Source of the DNA: Bacteroidota bacterium
GTDB taxonomy: Bacteria; Bacteroidota; Bacteroidia; Chitinophagales; Chitinophagaceae
Assembly: GCA_023409975.1 (NCBI GenBank)
Contig: JAEYQO010000117.1
Coordinates: 1 to 52,728 of the forward strand
Length of the DNA: 52,728 nucleotides
Direction of reading: 5' to 3'
Shown: piece by piece, positions 42,558 to 50,416 of the stretch
Numbering within the stretch: the stretch's first letter is position 1
Layout: every line of letters starts with the position of its first letter
Made by a program: the position numbers and the translations under genes
The notes under the pieces: generated by a model
The model's input: only the letters and a program-made list of their open reading frames with translations
Told to the model about the DNA's origin: nothing
The model's database searches: none

Positions 42558-43574
42558 TCAGTCCCGGAACATTCCCGGTTGACCATTGCTCCCACTGAGG
42601 TTTTTTATGAAAACGACATTCTCCGGATTATCAGGATCGTCCTGTACATTGTGGTAGGCACAGTAAAGGAGCCTGTTCTTTCCTTCAGCCAGTCCGGGCA
42701 GGTTGTAGGCGACGATATCGTGGATACGTTCATACTCGTTCTTTAGCGCGACGGTATCGTGCAGGGGAATGGACGTCATATAATTGATCAGGGGAACGAG
42801 CTCATCATCAAGCAGGTAAGGCTGAATATCCATCAGTACGGGATCTCCCGGTAACTGCATGGTCATCGGCATAGGATAATACTCCTTTACAGAAGCCAGA
42901 AGTGTGTTGCGATACTGCTCCAGTTCTTTGTGCCGGTCGTAAGTCAGCATCGTACCTGCCGGTCGTAGCAATTCCGTTGCAACCAGCACCTTCAGCGCCG
43001 CATCCATTAAATGTCCGTTCCTCATTTCCGTTTTTGATTCTTCGAGGTAATCGACAGGCCCGTTTCCAAGTGCGGAATAAACACCAGCGTACAACGAAAC
43101 AAGTTTCCATTCACCCTGAATTTCATTAAAGGTCGCGGCAACCATGTGTTCAACATATCCGGACTTCAGGATCATAGATGTAAAGAAACCCGAACGGGTA
43201 TTAGCAGGCAGGGAAAGTCTAAACGGCTTTTCCTTGTCTGCAACGGGAATCGTAACGGTGGTGATGCCTGTATTTTTAAAATGTACCCGTTCCATAAAAC
43301 TGAAGGGTGTATCGCTGGCGATCTGACTATACAGCTCAACGAGGGTATCAAGACTCGCCTGGCTCTTTTCCTGCAGATTGGGGGACATCATCGAAACCAA
43401 TGCCTGCCGGTCACCAGCGGCCATCAACCGGATCAATTGATGACTTGATCTTTCAATTACTTTCTGTATCTCCGGATCAATCTGCTCATTTCTCCAGGAA
43501 TCATAGGTGACAGGTTGACATCCGGTGTAGGCAAGAAGTGTAACGACAAATACAGCGAGCAAAAGACGCATCAT
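42558..43574 (-). CDS. Lipoprotein of unknown function (338 aa)
   Basis: Signal peptide with lipobox LAYTGC (Cys19) followed by a mature domain of about 320 residues: a SnoaL/DUF3887-like alpha-beta region (about 35-175, ending GEWKLVSLYAGVYSAL) and a helical part (about 180-330). Two possible start Met (43574, 43571). No catalytic motif recognised; outer-membrane anchoring is inferred from the lipobox. Confidence 0.7.
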   Translation of the reverse strand: MMRLLLAVFVVTLLAYTGCQPVTYDSWRNEQIDPEIQKVIERSSHQLIRLMAAGDRQALVSMMSPNLQEKSQASLDTLVELYSQIASDTPFSFMERVHFKNTGITTVTIPVADKEKPFRLSLPANTRSGFFTSMILKSGYVEHMVAATFNEIQGEWKLVSLYAGVYSALGNGPVDYLEESKTEMRNGHLMDAALKVLVATELLRPAGTMLTYDRHKELEQYRNTLLASVKEYYPMPMTMQLPGDPVLMDIQPYLLDDELVPLINYMTSIPLHDTVALKNEYERIHDIVAYNLPGLAEGKNRLLYCAYHNVQDDPDNPENVVFIKNLSGSNGQPGMFRD

Positions 43575-43621
43575 GCGGGGGTTTAGACTGCTGCCAAAAT
43601 AGAAAAACCAGCCAGTATTTT

Positions 43622-43682
43622 ATACCGACTGGTCATCTCGCTAACCTATAAACATGCGACCCCTTTTGGGGTCGATCGGTAT
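43622..43682. other. Nested inverted repeats in non-coding DNA
   Basis: Inner hairpin CGACCCC-TTTT-GGGGTCG (43657-43674) and outer arms ATACCGA (43622-43628) / TCGGTAT (43676-43682). No T-run on the plus strand side. It could be a DNA-level palindrome or part of a small RNA; it lies upstream of the lipoprotein gene. Confidence 0.6.
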
Positions 43683-43730
43683 TATGTAACCTAGAAAGTC
43701 CGGGTTGTCAAGCCGTGTCCGTTCAATTCA

Positions 43731-43770
43731 TTTACTAACCATGAGACTATCGGTTAATACTCTAACGACT
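43731..43770. repeat. 40-bp imperfect direct repeat, copy 1
   Basis: The 40 bp here recur at 43948-43987 with four mismatches (90% identity), 217 bp apart. The last 10 bases overlap the heptamer block. Confidence 0.85.
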
Positions 43771-43823
43771 CACGACTCACGACTGCCGGAGGCCACTCAC
43801 GACTAACGATCTGACATCTGAAA
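43762..43823. repeat. Heptamer repeat block left of the IS element
   Basis: A run of 7-bp units: CTAACGA, CTCACGA, CTCACGA, CTGCCGG, one 6-bp step, CTCACGA, CTAACGA, then TCTGACA, TCTGAAA. The last two units resemble the (A/T)CATCTG units of the 51740 block, so both heptamer kinds occur here in phase. Confidence 0.7.
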
Positions 43824-43947
43824 ACTGATTGGCCGTTGGCATTTTTATAGTTTGTTGGTTTCGTAACACTTCCGGTAACCCGTAGGAACCTAGTATGCCA
43901 GGTCTCCCGGTAATATACCGGAACGCATCAGGCCTCGTTTACTATGA

Positions 43948-43987
43948 TTTACGAACCATGGGACTATCGGCTAATACACTAACGACT
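43948..43987. repeat. 40-bp imperfect direct repeat, copy 2
   Basis: Second copy of the 43731-43770 repeat (four mismatches), ending in CTAACGACT immediately before the degenerate IS-end copy. Confidence 0.85.
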
Positions 43988-43990
43988 GCT

Positions 43991-44026
43991 ATGTAGAAAG
44001 CAAAGTGGAAGTATATGTGGTCATTC
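43991..44026 (+). repeat. Degenerate copy of the IS110-type left end
   Basis: The plus strand (ATGTAGAAAGCAAAGTGGAA, then GTATATGTGGTCAT) matches, with a few changes, the DNA running into the element's left end on the minus strand (45618 down to 45580: ATGTAAGAAAGACATAGTGC, then AAGTATATGCGGTCAT). It includes a degenerate copy (11/12) of the 12-bp subterminal repeat (44013-44024). It is either an old IS-end remnant or a pre-existing target-type repeat. Confidence 0.6.
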
Positions 44027-44242
44027 CTGGTCACATAAAGTTATCTATTTTTTAATTCAGCTCTAAAATATAATCTCCGACTGCTATATGCGGTCACTTC
44101 TCTGAGGCCGCCCGTAATTGTATGAGTCAAAAGAGGTACGAATACTAACGAATGTGATTTTTCCACCGTCGTTGAAAGTGCGTTTTCCTCTTTGGTATTG
44201 TGAGATCTATTTTTATCACTGAACAATTTTTCTATTTTTATG

Positions 44243-44362
44243 CTGCTGTAAGAAACGGAAGTGGGCTCTGCTGAGGAGCAACCTACCAGGGATATTACAG
44301 CAGGATAAGCATCCTATGAAGGTATCGGTCTAGCACTGGTGCCTTCTGCTTTGATAGGATGC
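44243..44362 (-). ncRNA. Putative bridge RNA/seekRNA of the IS1111-type element
   Basis: Starts 7 nt after the transposase stop, on the transposase strand. Hairpin B (44362-44309) has a perfect 9-bp stem GCATCCTAT/ATAGGATGC with 36 nt inside, including a GAAGG/CCTTC inner stem. Hairpin A (44303-44243) has a perfect 9-bp stem CTGCTGTAA/TTACAGCAG enclosing 43 nt with an inner GCTC/GAGC hairpin. Two consecutive stems with large internal loops are the architecture of the IS110/IS1111 guide RNAs, where the loops carry target- and donor-binding guides. Position and shape are seen; the RNA function is inference. Which loop is target-binding is not resolved. Confidence 0.65.
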
Positions 44363-44368
44363 AATTCC

Positions 44369-45505
44369 TTAAATGCCTAAAGAAAACCTTTCCCGCGTCT
44401 TTCTCTTGCTCGTTTTCTGCTGCATTACAGGTCTATATCCATCCTGATATTCAAAACCGGTCTTTACGACACCTTTGGCAATCAACGATAATTTCCGTGC
44501 TACCTTAATAATTGCCTTTTTACTATCAATTTTTTTAAACTTACTGTAATATGCAAGTAACGCTGGAGAGTTCCTAATAGCAACCCATGCAGCTTCGATA
44601 ATTAGTGGACGCAAATATCTGTTACATCGAGGTTGCACTCCAAGTGTTCTGATAGTCTCTCCCGAGCTTTGCTCCCAGGGACACAGGCCAAGAAAGCTGC
44701 AGAACTCATCAGGGTCTTTGAATCGGCTGAAGTCACCTATTTCGCAAATCAGCGCCATTGCAGTTACACCCCCGATGCCCGGCACGGATGTCAGTACTTC
44801 ATATGTGCGCCTATGCGTTGCAAAAACCTGCTGTCGTAACTCTCTGGTTACATCCAGAAGCTTTTTTCTCTGAGTGCGAAGTTCTTCGATGCGGTGTCGC
44901 AGCGTCATAGTGCCTGCTGCTGTAGCTAGCTCCAGATTGTCAAGCCACTTCAGCGTCTTTAAGATGATGCGGCCATTATGGGATGCTGCTTCTTTAGGTA
45001 TTTCTATTCCAAAATAGAATAGCAGACTTTTGAGCCTGTTGTTTGCTCTCGTCACTTCTTTAACCATTGTCATGCGGAGGCGAAAAAGGCTACGCAGTTC
45101 CTGCTGTTCCCGTGGCAACACGTGAATACCTTTGAGTATTCCACGTTCCAGACACTCAGCTATCGTGCGGCTGTCATGCAGATCCGTCTTGGTCTTACGC
45201 TGCTTGTCTGTTTGAGGTATGTCGGCGGCATGAACTATGATATTATTAACTCCCTGTTCAGTAAGCCGTTCATGAATACTAGTGCCGCAAAAACCAGCTT
45301 CATATGCTGAATGGAATGCAGCGCCAGGATAGGTCGATTTTAGAGTCCGGACAAGTTGTTCCACATTAGGCTCCTGAGAAAATCCCTTTAGAAGCACCCC
45401 ATTACAGCGCAAAGACACAGACCAGCTTGACTTGTGGACATCTAATCCTACAAAAATGTTTTCCCCGGTAAAATCAATTGGTTTTTCGAAATTTGTTCTT
45501 GGCAT
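44369..45505 (-). CDS. IS110-family transposase (DEDD recombinase)
   Basis: A 378-residue protein. The N-terminal RuvC-like DEDD domain has D22 (FVGLDVHKSSWSV), E69 (AYEAGFCG), D108 and D111 (KTDLHDSRTIAECL). A coiled-coil linker follows, then the C-terminal transposase_20 domain with LTSVPGIGGVTAMAL (helix-hairpin-helix) and the conserved Ser in EQSSGETIRTLG (S280/S281), the second catalytic residue of this family. All catalytic positions look intact, so the element may still be active. The ATG lies in the 3' arm of a potential 12-bp hairpin (45503-45603). Length is within the family norm. Confidence 0.95.
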   Translation of the reverse strand: MPRTNFEKPIDFTGENIFVGLDVHKSSWSVSLRCNGVLLKGFSQEPNVEQLVRTLKSTYPGAAFHSAYEAGFCGTSIHERLTEQGVNNIIVHAADIPQTDKQRKTKTDLHDSRTIAECLERGILKGIHVLPREQQELRSLFRLRMTMVKEVTRANNRLKSLLFYFGIEIPKEAASHNGRIILKTLKWLDNLELATAAGTMTLRHRIEELRTQRKKLLDVTRELRQQVFATHRRTYEVLTSVPGIGGVTAMALICEIGDFSRFKDPDEFCSFLGLCPWEQSSGETIRTLGVQPRCNRYLRPLIIEAAWVAIRNSPALLAYYSKFKKIDSKKAIIKVARKLSLIAKGVVKTGFEYQDGYRPVMQQKTSKRKTRERFSLGI

Positions 45506-45603
45506 AGTGCAAGTTTTTAATTGTAATTAATCGGGCGACACTAGATCGCATATCTCAATTAAATTTCGGCTCTTTTCAGATGACCGCATATACTTGCACT
45601 ATG
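45503..45603 (-). promoter_or_regulatory. Inverted repeat that can sequester the transposase start codon
   Basis: CATAGTGCAAGT at 45503-45514 (plus strand; CAT is the reverse complement of the ATG) and ACTTGCACTATG at 45592-45603 form a perfect 12-bp stem around a 77-nt loop in any transcript entering from outside the element. The outer arm overlaps the left subterminal repeat by one base and continues into the flank. A native promoter inside the loop would make RNA lacking the 5' arm. Confidence 0.6.
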
Positions 45604-45620
45604 TCTTTCTTACATAATTA

Positions 45621-45648
45621 CTAACGACTAGCGACTAACGACTACTGA
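45621..45648. repeat. Heptamer repeat block right of the IS element
   Basis: CTAACGA, CTAGCGA, CTAACGA, CTACTGA: four tandem 7-bp units of the kind seen left of the element. The last unit overlaps the stop codon of the amidohydrolase gene. Confidence 0.8.
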
Positions 45649-48600
45649 CACCCACACCCTCTCGCTTCTCCCTCAGTACAAACCCCCATCGGCCATTCAA
45701 ACGCACCCGCATTCCGCACCCGCTCCCAGTAAAACTTACTGCGCGCCTGCGAAGTAGTACCAATCTCAGTCATCGTCGCCGCCTCAAACAAACGCCCGTT
45801 CACCATCGTATAGCGTACCTGCTCAGTCTGACGGATGTCCTCCAGCGGATTACCATCCAGCACGATCAGATCCGCCAGCTTACCGGCTTCCAGACTTCCA
45901 ATCGATTCATCGAAACCTAAGGCTCTGGCAGGGTTGATCGTGGCGGTTCTCAGGGCGTCCATCGGACGCATTCCACCCTGGGCCATCATCCAGATCTCCC
46001 AATGCGCGCCCAGCCCCTGCAGTTGGCCATGCGCCCCCATATTTACCAGTACACCCGCATCCTGTAACTTCTTTGCCTGCCGGGAAACGAGGATATGCCC
46101 GTTTTCATACTCTTCCTCTGGGATCATGGTACGGTGACGGCTCCGGCTGTCCACCACTGCTCTGGGTGTAAACTGTAACAACCTTTCCTTCTCCCAGATA
46201 TTGTCATGCTGATACCAGTAATACTCTCCGCTCACCGACCCATAACTCACCACCAGCGTAGGTGTATAGGCAGTGCCCGATTGCTTCCATAGCTGGATCA
46301 CATCATCATATAGTTCGGAAATGGGCATGTTGTGCTCTATAGTGGTATGGCCATCGAGGATCATACTAAGGTTGTGAAAGAAAAACGATCCTCCCTCGGG
46401 CACCACTTCCATACCCAGCTCCCGCGCTGCAGCAATCACCTGCTGCCGCTGATCTCTCCGGGGCTGGTTGTAGCTCTTCACAGAAAATGCTCCGAACGCC
46501 CTGGTTCTTCGCAAAGCGCTCCTCGCATCTTCAAGACTGTTGATGACAGCCTTGAAATCACCCTCCGCACCGTACAGGATCGTACCGGTTGAAAAGATCC
46601 TCGGTCCCACCATCTGTCCTGCACGCACCAGCTCCGACTGTGCAAACACCAGCTCCGAATTGGCGGAAGGATCATGCAGGGTCGTCACGCCGTAAGCCAG
46701 GTTCGCGTAGTACGGCCAGTGCTTCTCCGGAAGGATTCCCTCTCTGAAATGACCGGCATGTGCATGCGCATCGATGAAGCCGGGAAGTATGGTCTTCCCC
46801 TGCACATCGATCACCCGCGCACCCGCCGGAATTGCGATACTTTCAGCCGCTCCCACGGATTTTATTTTATTACCCTCCACGAGTATAACACCGTTCTCGA
46901 TCACCTCATCTCCACGCATGGTAATGATCCGCGCCCCTTTAAAAGCAATGCTGCCGCCTGGTTTGTAGGTCTCCGCTTCCAGGCCAATGGCGATGCCCTG
47001 ATCAGGAATCTTGTAAAGACTATCAGGCTGCCCTGACAAAAAGCTGAATCGCTCTTCCAGCGGAATGGTAAAGTACTGGTCGCCCAAGGTATAATGCAAG
47101 CGCTTCCCGTCACCACTCCAGTGAAGATTTAAACCGGCGTCCCGCGACACTTTCTTCACAGGAAAGTCTTCCGTTCCACTTCCCAGCTCTATCGTTTTTC
47201 CCACCTGCGGAAACGCAGCGATATATACATTGTGCAGGTCCACAAACGCAATCCAGTTCCCATCCGGAGACACACGAAACTGGCCGCCATATGTGCTCTT
47301 TATAAGCGGCTGTTCATCCAGTCCGTTCAGGTCCACACTCAGGAATTGCTTGTTCAATCCACCGCCTTTCTGAACATAGACGCGTTTACCATCTGCACTG
47401 AACCGTGGCTGGCCGCCGGCATGCGTCACAAAGCGGGGCACCCCGCCCTCTGCCGGCATGACATATACTCCCGGACGGGAGGTATAACCTGGTCCCAGCA
47501 CATTGTTGCCGTTCTCCATTTCAAAAACGATCCACTTGCCGTCCGCAGAAAACGAAGGGTTTCGGTAAATGCCTTTGGCTGTGGTCAGTCGCTTTGACCG
47601 CCCCGGCCGCCCCAGATCCACGAGGTGTATAGCGCCCGTCGCAGAATCATTCCAGCTCACATACACCAGTTGCTTCCCGTCGGGAGCGTAGGCGGGATCG
47701 AACTCATAATCCTTCGTGGCTGTTATTCGGTTGGGTGTCCCCCCTGGCAGGGATTTCCTGTGCAGATAACCCAATGCGCTGAATACGATCTCTTTTCCAT
47801 CGGGTGCTGTCGCCGTGCTCTGTAACACACGTGCCTGGAATTTGTCCGGATTAATATCTTGCTGGTATCGTACTACCTCAGCGATCTGTTGAACCACATC
47901 CACCTCGAAAGGGATGGTGGTAGCTGTATTCGGTGTCTCCACATCGATCTTCAGGATCTTTCCCTCACTCCAGATCAGAATATGCCTGTCGTCGGGCATC
48001 CAGTCGAATCCCGTATAGGCACCGAATATGGTCCAGGCTTCCTGCTGATCCTTGGTGAGCTGGTCATATACCGGCCATTCCTCGCCTGTTTGCAGATCCC
48101 TCAGAAACAGTACTGTTCTGGTTCGCACTCGTCTGATAAATGCGAGTTTGCGTCCATCATTGGAGAGCTGAGGCCGCATCGCTCCGCCAGAGCCTCCTGT
48201 CACCTGCTCCGTTTTGCCGGTCTGCCGGTCGAAGCGTCTGATGACGAATATCTGTTTATTAGGGTCCTTGTTATACTGGAAATGTCCACCCGGATACATG
48301 TCCTCGCTGAAGTAGACATATCGACCGTCCGCAGAAACCACCGGTTCATTCACATCCTGCTGGTCGTTCTTCTTCGTGGTCAGTTGCAGCCCTTTCCCTC
48401 CGCTGATATGATACATCCAGATCTCTCCAGCACCGAGCGAACGCTCAGAGGTGAAATGTTTGCGGGCTACGAGGTATTGTCCATCCGGCGTCCAGGCAGC
48501 ATTGTTCAGGAGGCGGAACGTTTCTTTTGTCACCTGCCGGGCATTGCTCCCATCAGCATTCATCACCCAGATATTATCTCCGCCACCAGCATCAGAGGTG

Positions 48601-48896
48601 AACAGGATCTGCTTCCCATCAGGGCTGAACCGGGGCTGCACCTCAAATGCCAGACCCGTACGTAACGGACGGGCCTTGCCACCCTCAGCAGGTATCTGGT
48701 AAATATCCCCCAGTAAATCGAACACAATTGTTTTGCCATCCGGAGAAACATCGAGATTCATCCAGGTTCCCTCATCAACCGTAAATCTGACTTCCTTATG
48801 CGGACCACCGGGATGGTTGACATCCCATTTTTCCTTCTCCCCGGCATGCGCTGTAACGCTCAGCAGTAATAAGCTGATGGTAATCGACTTGAACAT
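45642..48896 (-). CDS. Beta-propeller (TolB/WD40-like) protein fused to an amidohydrolase
   Basis: A protein of 1084 residues with a signal peptide (MFKSITISLLLLSVTAHA). Residues about 35-640 contain repeated PDG-K motifs typical of TolB/PD40 blades (VSPDGKTIVFDLLGDIY, FSPDGKQILFTSDAGG, YAPDGKQLVYVSW). Residues about 660-1045 form an amidohydrolase with HAHAGH metal motif, a GVTTLHDPS region, EHNMP and GSLEAGKLADLIVLDGNP. The same two-part architecture is frequent in Bacteroidota secreted peptidase-like amidohydrolases. It ends in a cysteine cluster (CTEGEARGCGC), unusual for an exported enzyme. Substrate unknown. Confidence 0.9.
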   Translation of the reverse strand: MFKSITISLLLLSVTAHAGEKEKWDVNHPGGPHKEVRFTVDEGTWMNLDVSPDGKTIVFDLLGDIYQIPAEGGKARPLRTGLAFEVQPRFSPDGKQILFTSDAGGGDNIWVMNADGSNARQVTKETFRLLNNAAWTPDGQYLVARKHFTSERSLGAGEIWMYHISGGKGLQLTTKKNDQQDVNEPVVSADGRYVYFSEDMYPGGHFQYNKDPNKQIFVIRRFDRQTGKTEQVTGGSGGAMRPQLSNDGRKLAFIRRVRTRTVLFLRDLQTGEEWPVYDQLTKDQQEAWTIFGAYTGFDWMPDDRHILIWSEGKILKIDVETPNTATTIPFEVDVVQQIAEVVRYQQDINPDKFQARVLQSTATAPDGKEIVFSALGYLHRKSLPGGTPNRITATKDYEFDPAYAPDGKQLVYVSWNDSATGAIHLVDLGRPGRSKRLTTAKGIYRNPSFSADGKWIVFEMENGNNVLGPGYTSRPGVYVMPAEGGVPRFVTHAGGQPRFSADGKRVYVQKGGGLNKQFLSVDLNGLDEQPLIKSTYGGQFRVSPDGNWIAFVDLHNVYIAAFPQVGKTIELGSGTEDFPVKKVSRDAGLNLHWSGDGKRLHYTLGDQYFTIPLEERFSFLSGQPDSLYKIPDQGIAIGLEAETYKPGGSIAFKGARIITMRGDEVIENGVILVEGNKIKSVGAAESIAIPAGARVIDVQGKTILPGFIDAHAHAGHFREGILPEKHWPYYANLAYGVTTLHDPSANSELVFAQSELVRAGQMVGPRIFSTGTILYGAEGDFKAVINSLEDARSALRRTRAFGAFSVKSYNQPRRDQRQQVIAAARELGMEVVPEGGSFFFHNLSMILDGHTTIEHNMPISELYDDVIQLWKQSGTAYTPTLVVSYGSVSGEYYWYQHDNIWEKERLLQFTPRAVVDSRSRHRTMIPEEEYENGHILVSRQAKKLQDAGVLVNMGAHGQLQGLGAHWEIWMMAQGGMRPMDALRTATINPARALGFDESIGSLEAGKLADLIVLDGNPLEDIRQTEQVRYTMVNGRLFEAATMTEIGTTSQARSKFYWERVRNAGAFEWPMGVCTEGEARGCGCQ

Positions 48897-48940
48897 TCGG
48901 CAAGATAAGCCAATCGCCCTGGAAGCAGGGCACCCGGCGC

Positions 48941-49315
48941 CTAATCACTGCCGAATGCGATCGTACTCAGCAAAGCATTCTCCGCCTGTCTTGAATCCAG
49001 CCTCGTATGCTGAACCACAATAGGAACATTCGAAACCAGAACGGAAGCAAAATCTGTATCAAGAGGTACCGGCGCAGGGTCCTTCAGGTCATTGAAGCGC
49101 AGATGAAGCGTTCGCTGGGCAGGTACCTCCACTTTATAAGGCCCCACCGGGTCTCTGTCGGTAAAATAGATGGTGATTTCCACCTGCGCTGTCTGATGAC
49201 CCGCATTCAGAATACACGCTGTTTCATGACTTGTCATCTGTGGTGCCGGACCCGTACTCCCTGATGGAATATATCCCTCCGCTATCGCCCAAATCCTCTT
49301 TCCTATCGCAGGCAT
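48941..49315 (-). CDS. Sensory rhodopsin transducer family protein
   Basis: The 124-residue protein begins KRIWAIAEGYIPSGS and contains HETACILNAGHQTAQVEITI, FTDRDPVGPYKVEVPAQRTL, HLRFNDL and PIVVQHTRLDSRQAENALLST. These match the Anabaena sensory rhodopsin transducer (ASRT) family, a beta-sandwich tetramer. There is no rhodopsin gene in the window; stand-alone homologues exist, some proposed to be carbohydrate- or DNA-related. Full length. Confidence 0.9.
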   Translation of the reverse strand: MPAIGKRIWAIAEGYIPSGSTGPAPQMTSHETACILNAGHQTAQVEITIYFTDRDPVGPYKVEVPAQRTLHLRFNDLKDPAPVPLDTDFASVLVSNVPIVVQHTRLDSRQAENALLSTIAFGSD

Positions 49316-49450
49316 AGTTCAACAGTTTCTGTATCGTTCAAAAGAATTGTACCGTAGCGCATCGCGCTGTTTTTCTAAACTGCCTGACCGGCTCTCTTCG
49401 AAATGCCGTAATATCGCCTGAGCCGCAATAACACAATCGTTCAACCCGCC

Positions 49451-49765
49451 ATGCAGACGCTCGTTCACTATTTTCTTCATCTTGCTTTTCCGGCGGTATT
49501 GGCCTGGATCTTCTGGCGCGCGGAATGGAAAAAGACCTACCTGATATTGCTGGCAACCATGCTGGTGGATCTGGACCACCTTCTCGCTGATCCTGTGTTC
49601 GATCCCAATCGCTGCAGTATAGGCTTTCACCCGCTGCACTCACAGATAGCCTGTGTAGGCTATACGCTGGGATTATTCTTCAGAAAGACACGAATCCCCG
49701 CTATAGGCCTGGTGCTCCATATGCTCACAGACGCACTCGACTGTTATTGGTCTGGCCACTGGTAG
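49451..49765 (+). CDS. DUF6122 family membrane protein
   Basis: The 104-residue protein has three membrane helices and conserved metal-binding-like residues: LVHYFLHLAFP, LLATMLVDLDHLLADPVFDPNRCSIGFHPLHS, and LHMLTDALDCYW. The DxDH, FHPLH and H/D pattern is that of the LexA-binding or YdjM-like membrane-bound hydrolases; DUF6122 is the matching Bacteroidota family. Function unproven. Its stop is adjacent to the START gene's stop (1 bp apart, convergent). Confidence 0.85.
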   Translation: MQTLVHYFLHLAFPAVLAWIFWRAEWKKTYLILLATMLVDLDHLLADPVFDPNRCSIGFHPLHSQIACVGYTLGLFFRKTRIPAIGLVLHMLTDALDCYWSGHW

Positions 49766-50416
49766 CTATCCTCTGTAATTTTTGATGAATGGAAGGTTGG
49801 CTGCCTGGTACACAGGTTTGTTCACCAGCGCTCTTAACTTGCGGAAACTCTCATACGGACCCTTCGTAGCAAAAAGGTTCACCGCCCAGGCAGGAACGGC
49901 ACCACCCGGATTGGCCCAGCCAACATACTCCACTTTCACTGTTTCCTTTCCCGTTGGCGTCACAGTCCAGATAGCCTGAGAAGAGGTTACACGCACTTTG
50001 TCTTTACTTTCGTCTACATATCCCTTTGTCGCAGTGGCAGTAACGGTCATGACATGCGTCTGCGGATCCTGATGGATCTTCAGATGAATTACCACCTCCC
50101 GGTTATAAAGAGGCCAGGGCATCGTAATTTCAGAATAATAGATCTGCTCCTGTTCGTTGATGCGCTCCACCTCATACGATTCCTCAGTACTGTAAATCCA
50201 GTCTTCATGGGCAGGGGCATCGAACAGTAATGCCGCCAGCCGGGAAAGGGTAGTCTTGATCTCACACTCCACCCGCACGGCTTTAATATTAGGCTGCGGA
50301 CTCTGACCGGTATAGACTTTGATCCCATCCTGCTCCTTTTTAAGTTGCCAGTCTGCTTCCGCAACGGGTGCAAAAGCCAGAAAAATCAGTACTAAAGTGG
50401 ATCGAATCAGGAGCAT
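49766..50416 (-). CDS. START-domain exported protein
   Basis: The start is taken at ATG 50416 since a signal peptide (MLLIRSTLVLIFLAFAPVAEA) begins there; an alternative start is 18 bp upstream. The 216 residues form a START/SRPBCC lipid-binding cavity domain (KKEQDGIKVYTGQS, DAPAHEDWIYSTEESYEVER, YYSEITMPWPLYNREVVIHL). Similar proteins are annotated as START domain-containing in Bacteroidota; ligand unknown. Confidence 0.85.
   Translation of the reverse strand: MLLIRSTLVLIFLAFAPVAEADWQLKKEQDGIKVYTGQSPQPNIKAVRVECEIKTTLSRLAALLFDAPAHEDWIYSTEESYEVERINEQEQIYYSEITMPWPLYNREVVIHLKIHQDPQTHVMTVTATATKGYVDESKDKVRVTSSQAIWTVTPTGKETVKVEYVGWANPGGAVPAWAVNLFATKGPYESFRKLRALVNKPVYQAANLPFIKNYRG

Larger units (their letters stand above)
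44085..45592 (-). mobile_element. IS110-family (IS1111-type) insertion sequence
   Basis: One DEDD-type transposase plus 12-bp subterminal inverted repeats: TATATGCGGTCA at 44085-44096 and its exact reverse complement TGACCGCATATA at 45581-45592, about 1.5 kb apart. Transposase at 44369-45505 on the minus strand leaves a 270-bp non-coding right end carrying two strong hairpins (the ncRNA feature). IS1111-type elements have subterminal repeats and their guide RNA downstream of the transposase, which this matches. The exact tips, usually a few bp outside the repeats, are not resolved; no target duplication is expected for this family. Confidence 0.88.

Noticed and set aside
47859..48665. 268-codon plus-strand frame opposite the propeller-amidohydrolase
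   Set aside because: Shadow of the PDGK-rich gene on the other strand; no signature of its own.
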